DNA of 64,000 nucleotides from Sphaerisporangium perillae (GTDB lineage: Bacteria; Actinomycetota; Actinomycetes; Streptosporangiales; Streptosporangiaceae), in contig NZ_JALLPO010000017.1 of assembly GCF_023276435.1 (NCBI RefSeq), positions 115,672 through 179,671 of the forward strand, written 5' to 3'. Each line of letters starts with the position of its first letter. The stretch's first letter is position 1. A model generated the notes under the pieces. It did not search any database. It had not been told where the DNA came from and saw nothing but the letters and a program-made list of their open reading frames with translations. Shown here one piece after another: positions 42,320 through 50,220 of the stretch. The position numbers and the translations under genes are program-made.

Positions 42320-43797
42320 GCCCAGACCTCGGGGAAGCCGTCACGGGAGCGTTCGGCGGCGGCGCGTTCGATGCCGTAGAGCAGGCCGTAGGTGAAGGTG
42401 TCCTCACCGGCCTCCCGCGCCCGCTCGGTCTCCTCCAGCAGGATCCCCTGGGCCACGACGCCGTCCACGTAGAGCCCCAGCACCGTCTGAACGGCCTTCG
42501 CCCGCCTGGCCAGCCCGGCCGCCTGGGCGCCGAGCAGCGGCCTGAGCGACTCGGCGGTGTACCGGGCCCGCTTGGCGGCCTTGCGGACGTCGTGCATCGC
42601 GGTCTCCCGCCGCTGGGCGTCCTCGATGGCCTGAGCCTCGTCGTACTTCTTCTCCACCCGGCGCCAGCTCTTGTCGGCGACCTTCGCGAGCGTCGTCTCT
42701 GCCTTCTTGGCCGCGAGCGGGGTGAGCGGCGGCTTGGCGACCAGCGTGTCCAGCCTGTCGAGCAGCGCGAAGTAGCGCTCGCCGTTCATCGCCTCGGCCG
42801 CCCGCGCGAGCGCCTCCTGCTCGCGCCGCGCGAGGTCGTCGCCGAGGCGGTCGCGGACCGGGCCGGCGATGAGGGAGGGGTCGAGCTCGTCCAGCAGCCC
42901 GGCGAACCGGTCGCGGATGACCTCCAGGTCGCGGGCCTCGCCGAGCACACCGGCGATCCACCGCAGCTCGTCCTGCACGCCGGCGGTCTCGGCGATCACG
43001 CCGGAGAAGGACCGCAGCGCGCTGCGCAGGCGGCGGCTCGCCACCCGCATCTGGTGGACGGCGTCCTCCTCCGCCTGCCGCACCCGGGGATCCTGGGCCA
43101 TCAGGGCGGCCAGCTGCGACTTCAGGTAACCGACCACGACGGCGCCCGCCGTACCGTTCTCCTGCGGCTCGGTGAGGACCGGAGCCGGGATGCGGGGGCC
43201 GAGGAGGCGGGCGAGCTTGCTCTGCGAGCCGGCCGCGGTCGCGCCGGCCTTGCGCAGCACCTTGCCGACCCGCTTCAGCAGAACCGCGTCGCCGTCGGCC
43301 AGCTCGGCCTCGACCTCGCGCCAGCGGTCGACCTGCCGGTCGTCCTCGCCGAACGCGGTCCCGAACACCGTCCCTTTGACGTTGTCGTCGGCGATTTCGA
43401 GCAGCCGCCGCCCGTGGGCGTCGCGCAGGATGGTCACCTTGCGCAATGTTTCCAGCTCCGCGACCGGGACGAGCGTCTCTCCGCGGGTCTGCGCCCGGAC
43501 CAGGCCGGCGAGCTCCGGCGGGACGGTCTTCGCGCTCCGCGTGAGCGGGCGGGTGACCTCGTCACGCATTCCCTTGGCCTTCGGCAGCTTCAGGTGCCAT
43601 CCGGCGTCGTGGCCGCCGCGCCTGCGGCGCAGGGTGATCCCGCGGGCGGCGAGGCGCAGGTCGGGCGTGTCGAAGTACACGGCGACCAGCTTCTCGGTCA
43701 CGAGATCGTCCATTGCGGCGCAGCCCGAGACGCCGCTGAAGTCGGGCACCGCGAAGTCCGCCGGCACGTCGAACTTGTCTTCGATCTCGATGGCCAT
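42298..43797 (-). CDS. CYTH and CHAD domain protein
   Basis: A 499-residue two-domain protein. The N-terminal CYTH (triphosphate tunnel) domain starts AIEIEDKFDVP, the E-x-E-x-K signature, and runs to about residue 200; the C-terminal CHAD domain (about 215-490) is helical and histidine/arginine-rich (EEDAVHQMRVASRRLRSALR; MHDVRKAAKRARYTAESLR). CHAD domains bind polyphosphate and CYTH domains act on triphosphates. Convergent with the ppk-mutT1 pair. GTG at 43803 is an alternative start. Confidence 0.92.
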   Translation of the reverse strand: MAIEIEDKFDVPADFAVPDFSGVSGCAAMDDLVTEKLVAVYFDTPDLRLAARGITLRRRRGGHDAGWHLKLPKAKGMRDEVTRPLTRSAKTVPPELAGLVRAQTRGETLVPVAELETLRKVTILRDAHGRRLLEIADDNVKGTVFGTAFGEDDRQVDRWREVEAELADGDAVLLKRVGKVLRKAGATAAGSQSKLARLLGPRIPAPVLTEPQENGTAGAVVVGYLKSQLAALMAQDPRVRQAEEDAVHQMRVASRRLRSALRSFSGVIAETAGVQDELRWIAGVLGEARDLEVIRDRFAGLLDELDPSLIAGPVRDRLGDDLARREQEALARAAEAMNGERYFALLDRLDTLVAKPPLTPLAAKKAETTLAKVADKSWRRVEKKYDEAQAIEDAQRRETAMHDVRKAAKRARYTAESLRPLLGAQAAGLARRAKAVQTVLGLYVDGVVAQGILLEETERAREAGEDTFTYGLLYGIERAAAERSRDGFPEVWAEVTAAS

Positions 43798-43852
43798 GCC
43801 CACCCCGCCAGTCAGCCGAATCCGGCTATGGTGTCATATAAAGGTTAACAAG

Positions 43853-43870
43853 TGACAGTAACTGACAGTA
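43853..43870. promoter_or_regulatory. TGACAGTA direct repeat upstream of the CYTH-CHAD gene
   Basis: TGACAGTA at 43853-43860 and again at 43863-43870, spaced one helical turn apart, in the 132-bp gap between the tam stop and the CHAD start. A likely regulator site; the regulator is unknown. Confidence 0.4.
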
Positions 43871-43929
43871 CTCGGCACTTCCACCGCCCGAGCGGCCCGC
43901 CGCCGCCGTCCTTCCGAGGCCGGAGGCCG

Positions 43930-44703
43930 CTAGGCGGGCTTGCGCGCGACGACGAAGATCCGGCGGAACGGGAATGCCGTGCCGTACGGCTCGCGTGGGT
44001 AGACCTCCTCCAGGGCCCGGGCGCAGTCGGCGAGGAACGCCTCGCGCCTGCTCTGGTCGGGCCCGATGCGGTCGAGCATCGGCCGCAGGGCGGTACCCAT
44101 GATCCAGTTGAGCACGGCGTTCTCGCCGGGCAGCAGGTGGATGTAGGTCGTCTCCCAGGTGTCGACCTCGCAGCCGAGCCCGGCGAGCAGCGCCAGGTAC
44201 TCCTGGGGGTCGCCCACGGGCGTGGAACGCACGAGGTCGCCGAGCTGCTCCTTCCAGGCACCGGTGCGGCACAGCTCCCTGACGACCGCGTGGCTCGGGG
44301 CGTCGAAGTTGCCGGGAACCTGGAAGGCGAGCCAGCCTCCGGGGCGCAGCGCCTCCACCCAGCGCGGCAGCAGCTCGCGGTGCTCGGGCACCCACTGCAG
44401 CATGGCGTTGGAAACGATCACGTCGACCGGGCGCTCAGGACGCCAGGAACGGACGTCGCCCACGCTGAACGCCGGCCCTTCCGGGGCCTTGGCGATCATC
44501 GCGGGTGAGGAGTCGACGCCGTGGACGATCGCCTCCGGCCAGCGGCGGGCCAGCTCGGCGGTCAGCTCGCCGGTGCCGCAGCCGAGATCGACGACGTAGC
44601 CGGGGCTCTCCGCGCGGACGCGGGAGACGAGCTCGAAGAACGGGCGGGCGCGCTCGTCGGCGTACCGGCCGTAAACGGTGGGGTCCCAAATATCTCTTGA
44701 CAT
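43930..44703 (-). CDS. tam: Trans-aconitate 2-methyltransferase
   Basis: Methylates trans-aconitate, a harmful isomer of the citric-acid-cycle intermediate, using SAM. 257 residues, typical length. It begins MSRDIWDPTVYGRYADER; motif I is VVDLGCGTGELTAEL, followed by GVDSSPAMIAKAP, SNAMLQWVPEH and VPGNFDAPSH, all typical of Tam. The start codon lies in an operator palindrome and the divergent gene encodes a MarR protein, the arrangement of tam and tamR in Streptomyces coelicolor. Confidence 0.93.
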   Translation of the reverse strand: MSRDIWDPTVYGRYADERARPFFELVSRVRAESPGYVVDLGCGTGELTAELARRWPEAIVHGVDSSPAMIAKAPEGPAFSVGDVRSWRPERPVDVIVSNAMLQWVPEHRELLPRWVEALRPGGWLAFQVPGNFDAPSHAVVRELCRTGAWKEQLGDLVRSTPVGDPQEYLALLAGLGCEVDTWETTYIHLLPGENAVLNWIMGTALRPMLDRIGPDQSRREAFLADCARALEEVYPREPYGTAFPFRRIFVVARKPA

Positions 44704-44743
44704 CAAGATACTGAATACTAGGCAAGATGTCTCGATGTCAAGA
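44695..44743. promoter_or_regulatory. Two TamR-type operators
   Basis: TCTTGA-CA-TCAAGA (44695-44708) covers the tam ATG, with perfect 6-bp arms; the related TCTCGA-TG-TCAAGA (44730-44743) lies 35 bp further toward tamR. Both are in the 57-bp divergent gap or its edge. They are the probable binding sites of the MarR-family product. Confidence 0.75.
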
Positions 44744-44760
44744 GAGATAGACTCGGCCGC

Positions 44761-45348
44761 ATGACGACGCGCCGGAGCGACGAGGCCGCCGAAGAGCTCA
44801 CCGAGGAGTCCGCGGAGTGGGCCGCAGGGTCCGCGGAGAGTACGCCGCAGGACGAGGTGGACCAGCTCGTCCTGTCCTGGCGACAGGAGCGTCCCGACCT
44901 CGACGTGTCGCCCCTGGAGGTGCTGAGCCGGGTCTCCCGGCTGGCCAGGCATCTCGACCGCGCCCGCCGGGCGTCCTTCGCCGAGCACGGGCTGGAGCCG
45001 TGGGAGTTCGACGTGCTCACCACCCTGCGCCGGTCCGGCCCGCCGTACGAACTCAGCCCCGGAGCCCTGCTGCGCGCCACCCTGGTCACCTCGGGCACCA
45101 TGACCAACCGCATCGACCGGCTCGCCGCCGCCCGCCTCGTGCGCCGGCGGCCCGACCCCGAAGACCGGCGCGGCGTGCTGGTGTCGCTCACCGAGCAGGG
45201 ACGGGCCCGCGTCGACGAGGCCTTCGCCGACCTGCTCAGACGCGAGCGCGAACTGCTCGCCGGACTCGACCCGAGCGAGCGGCGCACACTCGCCGCGCTG
45301 CTGCGCACGATCCTCGTCCCGTTCGACTCGGCCCACAACGGCGCCTGA
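44761..45348 (+). CDS. tamR: MarR-family regulator, TamR type
   Basis: A 195-residue MarR protein with the extra N-terminal helix of the UrtR/TamR group (DEVDQLVLSWRQERPDLDV). The wHTH reads PGALLRATLVTSGTMTNRIDRL, with the wing RRPDPEDRRGVLV. In S. coelicolor TamR binds the tam promoter and is released by trans-aconitate and related citric-acid-cycle acids. The layout and operators here match. Confidence 0.85.
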   Translation: MTTRRSDEAAEELTEESAEWAAGSAESTPQDEVDQLVLSWRQERPDLDVSPLEVLSRVSRLARHLDRARRASFAEHGLEPWEFDVLTTLRRSGPPYELSPGALLRATLVTSGTMTNRIDRLAAARLVRRRPDPEDRRGVLVSLTEQGRARVDEAFADLLRRERELLAGLDPSERRTLAALLRTILVPFDSAHNGA

Positions 45349-45356
45349 CCCGCGCC

Positions 45357-45531
45357 GGAGGGCGTCCACACGGCGAAGGCGAGGTCGCCTGCGCCGAGCG
45401 CCCGGCACGGGAAGATCTACACGGCGGAGGCAAGATCGACAAGCATCCGCATGGGAAGATCCACACCGCGAGGCAAGGTCGCCGAGCGCCCGCGCACGGA
45501 AGACCGGGCGGGGAAGGTCAACGGGTGAAGG
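45357..45531. repeat. Degenerate tandem repeat of about 45 bp
   Basis: Three to four imperfect units built on GGGAAGATC(T/C)ACAC, then GAGGCAAG(A/G)TCG, then CCGAGCGCCCG(C)GCAC fill the gap between tamR and the ABC-F gene. No gene is seen in it. Confidence 0.6.
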
Positions 45532-47361
45532 TCACTCGCCAAGTCTCTCGGCGAGCTCCATCCACTCGAGCTCGATGGTCTCCTTCTGCGCCTGGAGCTC
45601 CTTCAGCTCGGCGTCCAGCGAGGCCAGCCTGCCGTAGTCGGAGGCGGCGTCCGCCATGGCGGCGTGCAGCGTGGTCTCCCGCCCGCTGATCTTGTCGAGC
45701 TGGCGTTCGAGCCTGGACAGCTCCTTCTGCGCCTCGCGCAGCTCCTTGGCCGACATCCCCGAGGGTGCCGCGCCGTCAGTGGCGGCGGACGTACCCGAGG
45801 CGCCCTCCGCGCCGGAGCCGCCGGAACCCGGCGGAGCCGAGCCGGCCCGCGCGGTCAGGGCGTTGCCGGACGAACGGCGCTGGAGATACTCGTCGACGCC
45901 GCCGGGCAGCAGCGACAGCCCGCCGTCACCGAGCAGGGCCACGCAGCGGTCGGTCACCCGCTCCAGGAAGTAGCGGTCGTGACTGACCAGCACCAGCGTG
46001 CCCGGCCAGGCGTCGAGCAGGTCTTCCAGCTCGTTCAGCGTCTCGATGTCGAGGTCGTTGGTGGGCTCGTCCAGCAGCAGCACGTTCGGGTCGTCCATGA
46101 GCAGCCGCAGCAGCTGCAGCCGCCGCCGCTCGCCGCCCGACAGGTCTCCGACCACCTTCCACTGGGCGTCGCCACGGAAGCCGAGACGCTCCAGCAACTG
46201 CGAGGCCGTCCACTCTCGCTTGCCGACCTGGATGAACTTGCGGATCTCCTCGACGGTCTCCAGCACGCGCCGGGTCGGGTCGAGCTCTGCCAGCTCCTGG
46301 GACAGGTGCGCCAAGCGCACCGTCTTGCCCCGCACCACCGTCCCGGAGTCGGGCCGGACCGAGTCGGCGAGCAGCCGCAGCAGCGACGACTTGCCCGAGC
46401 CGTTCACCCCGATCAGCCCGACGCGGTCACCCGGACCGAACTGCCAGGTGCAGTCGTCGAGCACCAGCGGGCCCTCTCCAGGGCCGCCTGCGTGCAAGGT
46501 GACCCGATCGAGGTCGTAGACGGTCTTGCCGAGCCGCGCCGAGGCGAACTTCACCAGCTCAACGGTGTCGCGGACCGGCGGCTCGTTCGCGATGAGCGCC
46601 TGGGCCGCCTCGATGCGGAACTTCGGCTTGGACGTGCGGGCGGGCGGGCCGCGGCGCAGCCAGGCGATCTCCTTGCGCATGAGGTTCTGGCGGCGCTCCT
46701 CGGTCGCCTGGGCGATGCGTGCCCGCTCGGCCTTGGCCAGGACGTACGCGGCGTACCCGCCCTCGTAGCGCTGGACGGTGCCGTCGACGACCTCCCACGT
46801 GCGCGTGGACACCGCGTCCAGGAACCACCGGTCGTGGGTGACGACGAGCAGCGCGGACCGGCGCTGCGACAGGTGGCCGGCCAGCCAGGCGATGGCCTCG
46901 ATGTCGAGGTGGTTGGTGGGCTCGTCCAGGATGACCAGGTCGTGCTCCTCGATGAGCAGCCGTGCCAGGGCGGTGCGCCGCCGCTCGCCACCGGACAGCT
47001 CACCGACGCGCGCCGACAGCTCGATGTCGCCGAGAAGGTTGCCCAGGATCTCCCTGACCGCCTGATCACCGGCCCACTCGTGCTCGGCGCGGTCGCCGAG
47101 CACGACCTCGCCCACGGTGAGCGCCGGGTCGAGGTCGTCACGCTGGGAGAGGAAGCCGATGCGCAGACCACGCGTGTGCGTCACCCGGCCCCCATGGGGT
47201 TTCAGGGTGCCGGCGATCACGGAGATCAGCGTGGTCTTGCCGTCGCCGTTGCGCCCGACGACGCCGATGCGGTCGCCCGCCTCGATGCCGAGGGACACCT
47301 CGCCGAGCAGCGGCTTCGGACCGTAGGCATGGGAGACCGATTCGAGGTTTACCAGATTCAT
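45532..47361 (-). CDS. ABC-F family ATPase (Uup-like)
   Basis: A soluble ABC-F ATPase with two nucleotide-binding domains: Walker A GRNGDGKTT and GVNGSGKSS, signatures LSGGERRR (twice), Walker B VILDEPTNHLD and LLLDEPTNDLD. About 609 residues. After the second domain come a Gly/Ser/Ala-rich linker and a C-terminal coiled coil (about 545-605), as in Uup. ABC-F proteins act on the ribosome or, in the Uup case, on branched DNA. ATG at 47361 was chosen; a TTG three codons upstream is possible because the ribosome site spacing is short. Confidence 0.9.
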   Translation of the reverse strand: MNLVNLESVSHAYGPKPLLGEVSLGIEAGDRIGVVGRNGDGKTTLISVIAGTLKPHGGRVTHTRGLRIGFLSQRDDLDPALTVGEVVLGDRAEHEWAGDQAVREILGNLLGDIELSARVGELSGGERRRTALARLLIEEHDLVILDEPTNHLDIEAIAWLAGHLSQRRSALLVVTHDRWFLDAVSTRTWEVVDGTVQRYEGGYAAYVLAKAERARIAQATEERRQNLMRKEIAWLRRGPPARTSKPKFRIEAAQALIANEPPVRDTVELVKFASARLGKTVYDLDRVTLHAGGPGEGPLVLDDCTWQFGPGDRVGLIGVNGSGKSSLLRLLADSVRPDSGTVVRGKTVRLAHLSQELAELDPTRRVLETVEEIRKFIQVGKREWTASQLLERLGFRGDAQWKVVGDLSGGERRRLQLLRLLMDDPNVLLLDEPTNDLDIETLNELEDLLDAWPGTLVLVSHDRYFLERVTDRCVALLGDGGLSLLPGGVDEYLQRRSSGNALTARAGSAPPGSGGSGAEGASGTSAATDGAAPSGMSAKELREAQKELSRLERQLDKISGRETTLHAAMADAASDYGRLASLDAELKELQAQKETIELEWMELAERLGE

Positions 47362-47479
47362 CGCCTTCAAAGCCTATCCGGACCTCATACACCCCGCGCC
47401 CAGCGAACCCCCGCCCCTCACCTTCTTCCCCAGCACAACGATCACACCCCCGGCACCTCCGGTGCGGTGGCGCGGATCC

Positions 47480-47520
47480 GGCGCCGCGGCGGCGAGAAGG
47501 GGTACGGCGATGCCGGCGCC
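47480..47520 (+). repeat. Dispersed 41-bp GGCGCC repeat, copy C
   Basis: GGCGCC at both ends with the shared interior GGCGAGAAGGGGTACGGCGA. It lies in the 215-bp gap between ABC-F and ispE. Similarity to copies A and B extends beyond the core (GTACGG, then CAACCCGGCGA). Confidence 0.75.
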
Positions 47521-47576
47521 GTCGTACGGGGAGCAACCCGGCGAGCGTTCCTCGACCTGGGACCAGACAGGCACGG

Positions 47577-48536
47577 TCAGCGGTGATCGGTGGGCACGAT
47601 CGTCGCTCCGGGGACGGGTCCGTAGGCGGTGACGGCCGAGCGGCAGACGCCCGCAGCCTGCAGGGCCGTCGCCAGCTCGGCCGCCTCGGCCGCCGACTCG
47701 GCGAGGAAGGCGCATGTAGGGCCGGAGCCGGAGACCAGGGCGCCGAGCGCGCCGTGCTCCCGTCCCGCCGACAGGGTGCGCACGAGCGGGCGGCACAGCA
47801 TCAGCGCGGCCGGCTGCAGGTCGTTCACCAGCGCCTCGCCGAGCACCTTCGCGTCCCCGGCGGCGAGTGCGGCCATGAGGACGTCGTCGGCCTGGGGCCA
47901 GGCGACCCGCTCCCCTGTGGCCTCGCGCAGCCGGTCGCACTCGCCGTACACCTTGGCGGTGGACAGGCCGCCCTCGGCGAGCGCGAAGACCCAGTGGAAC
48001 TCACCGCCGACGGGGACGGGCTGGAGCTTCTCGCCTCGGCCGGTGCCGACGGCCGTGTCGCCGAGGAGGGCGAAGGGCACATCGCTGCCCAGGGCACCGC
48101 CGATCTCCATGAGCTCCTGCCCGGTCAGGCCGAGGCCCCACAGCTCATTGCAGGCGACCAGGGCACCGGCCGCGTCGGCGCTGCCGCCGGCCATACCTCC
48201 GGCGACCGGGATCGCCTTGCGGATCGCGAGATGGACGCTCACCGGCCGCCCGGCACGCGCGGCGAGCGCCAGAGCGGCCTTCACCGCCAGGTTCTCCCCG
48301 TCGAGGGGCACCAGGCCGGCGGAGTCGCCTTCGCAGCTCACGGTGACCGTGGTCTCTCCGGAGACGGCAACCGGCCCTTCCCCAGCCGTCCTGGCGCCGT
48401 CGGAGGCAGTGACCTCGTCGAACAGGGAGACGGCGTGGAAGACGTTCACCAGGTCGTGGTAGCCGTCGTCGCGCGGCGGCCCGACGGACAGCTGCAGATT
48501 GACCTTGGCGGGCACCCGGACGGTCACGGAAGTCAC
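47577..48536 (-). CDS. ispE: 4-diphosphocytidyl-2-C-methyl-D-erythritol kinase
   Basis: The fourth enzyme of the MEP isoprenoid pathway, a GHMP kinase. 319 residues. VRVPAKVNLQLSVGPPRDDGYH is the N-terminal signature and PVAGGMAGGSADAAGALVA the ATP-binding glycine-rich loop; GALVSGSGPTCAFL is motif 3. GTG at 48536 was chosen; a GTG three codons later is also possible. In actinobacteria ispE usually follows ksgA directly; here a kinase/FG-GAP module lies between them. Confidence 0.94.
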   Translation of the reverse strand: MTSVTVRVPAKVNLQLSVGPPRDDGYHDLVNVFHAVSLFDEVTASDGARTAGEGPVAVSGETTVTVSCEGDSAGLVPLDGENLAVKAALALAARAGRPVSVHLAIRKAIPVAGGMAGGSADAAGALVACNELWGLGLTGQELMEIGGALGSDVPFALLGDTAVGTGRGEKLQPVPVGGEFHWVFALAEGGLSTAKVYGECDRLREATGERVAWPQADDVLMAALAAGDAKVLGEALVNDLQPAALMLCRPLVRTLSAGREHGALGALVSGSGPTCAFLAESAAEAAELATALQAAGVCRSAVTAYGPVPGATIVPTDHR

Positions 48537-48674
48537 GGGATCTGATCGTAACCCCCGCATACGCCCCCACCGGCCGAGACCCTACGCGCCTAAGGGGGTG
48601 CATGTCGGTGGGAGTCAGGACAAAGGGGATCGGGTGTCTGTACGGTGACGGTTCGGGGGCACCGGGGTGACGTG

Positions 48675-48690
48675 AAGGAGAGCATCCATC
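48675..48690 (+). promoter_or_regulatory. Ribosome site and ATC start of kinase 1
   Basis: AAGGAG at 48675-48680, a 7-nt spacer, then ATC at 48688. The frame is closed upstream by TGA at 48673-48675, and no ATG, GTG or TTG occurs until an ATG (48781) inside the glycine loop. This decides the start as the ATC, or else a mutated ATG. Confidence 0.65.
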
Positions 48691-50220
48691 GACGGCCAGA
48701 ACAGCTCCTCCCCGCTGCGGGAGAGCGATCCCGCCGCGATCGGGCCGTACACGCTGACCGGCCGGCTCGGCGAGGGAGGCATGGGCACGGTCTACCTGGG
48801 CGTGAGCAAAACCGGGCGGCAGGTGGCCATCAAGGTCGTGAAGCGGCAGTTCACCGAGGACGCCGGGTTCGCCGCGCGGTTCCGCTCCGAGGTCGCGAGC
48901 GCGCGCAAGGTGGCCTCGTTCTGCACGGCCAGGGTCCTCGACGACGGCGACGCCGAGGACGGGCGGCCGTACATGGTCACCGACTACATCCCCGGCACCC
49001 CGCTCTCATCGCAGATCGCCGCCTACGGTCCGCTGGAGGAATCCTCCCTGGTCGGCCTGGCCTTCGGGGTCTGCGCCGCGCTCGCGGCCATCCACGCCGC
49101 GGGGCTGGTCCACCGCGACCTCAAACCCGGCAACGTCATCCTGTCGATGACCGGGCCCCGGGTCATCGACTTCGGCATCGCACGCGCGCTCGGCGGCCTC
49201 ACCGGCCCCACCCTGACCGGCGAGGTCGTCGGCACCCCCGGATGGTGGGCGCCCGAGCAGCTCGACGGGCGGCCGGTCACCCCGGCCACGGACGTCTTCT
49301 CCTGGGGATGCCTGGTCGCCTACGCCGCCAGCGGGCGCCATCCCTTCGGCGACGGCGACGCGATGACGGTGGCGTACCGCATCTTGCACGAGAAGCCCGT
49401 CCTGAGCGGCCTCCCCGACCCGCTGGACCGCCTGGTCCAGCGGGCGATCGACCTCGACCCGGCGGCCCGCCCCACGGCCCAGGAGCTCCTGCTCGCCCTC
49501 ATCGGAGGGGACAGCGCCACGGACGGTCCGCCCACCCGCGTGCTCGAGGCCATGTGGGACCCGCCGAAGAACCTCCAGGCTCCGGACGGCGGCCCCCACC
49601 TCGCACCCGCACCCGATCGAGGGCGGGGCATCGGCCCGGCGAGGCCGGGAGGACGGGCGGGCTTGAGGCGATGGAGGACCCGGGCGGTGATCGGCGTCGT
49701 GGCCGTGCTCGCGCTGGGCACCGGCCTCGTCCTGCTCGCCCCATGGGACCGTATGGCGGGCCGCACCGCGACATGGAGCGGAGAGGCTGACACCCCGATC
49801 CGGGCGAACGACATCGGCCGGCACATCATCGTCGGAGATCAGGGCCTCCAACTCCTCGTCAGCGCACCGCCCGCCTGCGGCAAGCCGGTCCACGCGAACG
49901 GCGAGAGGGTCGACGACCTGCAGGCGTGTCAGATGTACTGGTTCGTCCTCAACACCGGCGGGACGCCGATCAAGCTCGCCGGCCCGCTGGACCTGGTCGA
50001 CGACACCGCACACCACCACAAGATGACCCGCGCCATCGCGACCGACGTCGCCGGGGTCCTCGGAGGCCCGAAGCCGGACCGGCCTGACTGGTCCGCCGAC
50101 ATCCAGCCCGGCCAGGCGCTCACCTTCGGCGGCGAGTACACCCTGCCCGCCGAGCGGACGGCTGTCGCCCTCATCGGGCCGGTCGTCACCGGCGGCGAGC
50201 CGATCAGGGTGTACCTATGA
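48688..50220 (+). CDS. Membrane Ser/Thr protein kinase with extracytoplasmic sensor (module 1)
   Basis: A receptor-type kinase of about 510 residues. Glycine loop GRLGEGGMGTVYLG, catalytic Lys in VAIKVVK (K49), HRDLKPGNVILS (D144), DFGIARALGG (D161) and GTPGWWAPEQ. A short Pro/Gly linker, a transmembrane helix (about 333-352) and an outward domain follow; the latter has a cysteine pair (about C397 and C414) and a beta-rich pattern. Start: ATC at 48688 aligns with the ATG of the paralogue at 53016. Its end overlaps the FG-GAP gene by 4 bp (ATGA). The ligand is unknown. Confidence 0.88.
   Translation: MDGQNSSSPLRESDPAAIGPYTLTGRLGEGGMGTVYLGVSKTGRQVAIKVVKRQFTEDAGFAARFRSEVASARKVASFCTARVLDDGDAEDGRPYMVTDYIPGTPLSSQIAAYGPLEESSLVGLAFGVCAALAAIHAAGLVHRDLKPGNVILSMTGPRVIDFGIARALGGLTGPTLTGEVVGTPGWWAPEQLDGRPVTPATDVFSWGCLVAYAASGRHPFGDGDAMTVAYRILHEKPVLSGLPDPLDRLVQRAIDLDPAARPTAQELLLALIGGDSATDGPPTRVLEAMWDPPKNLQAPDGGPHLAPAPDRGRGIGPARPGGRAGLRRWRTRAVIGVVAVLALGTGLVLLAPWDRMAGRTATWSGEADTPIRANDIGRHIIVGDQGLQLLVSAPPACGKPVHANGERVDDLQACQMYWFVLNTGGTPIKLAGPLDLVDDTAHHHKMTRAIATDVAGVLGGPKPDRPDWSADIQPGQALTFGGEYTLPAERTAVALIGPVVTGGEPIRVYL

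Noticed and set aside
45664..47586. A 640-codon frame opposite the ABC-F gene
   Set aside because: Long open frames on the opposite strand are normal in high-GC DNA; the ABC-F motifs prove the minus-strand frame.
48781..50220. Kinase 1 starting at the ATG at 48781
   Set aside because: This ATG is the Met of the glycine loop; starting here would delete the ATP-binding loop, and the paralogue has about 30 residues before it.
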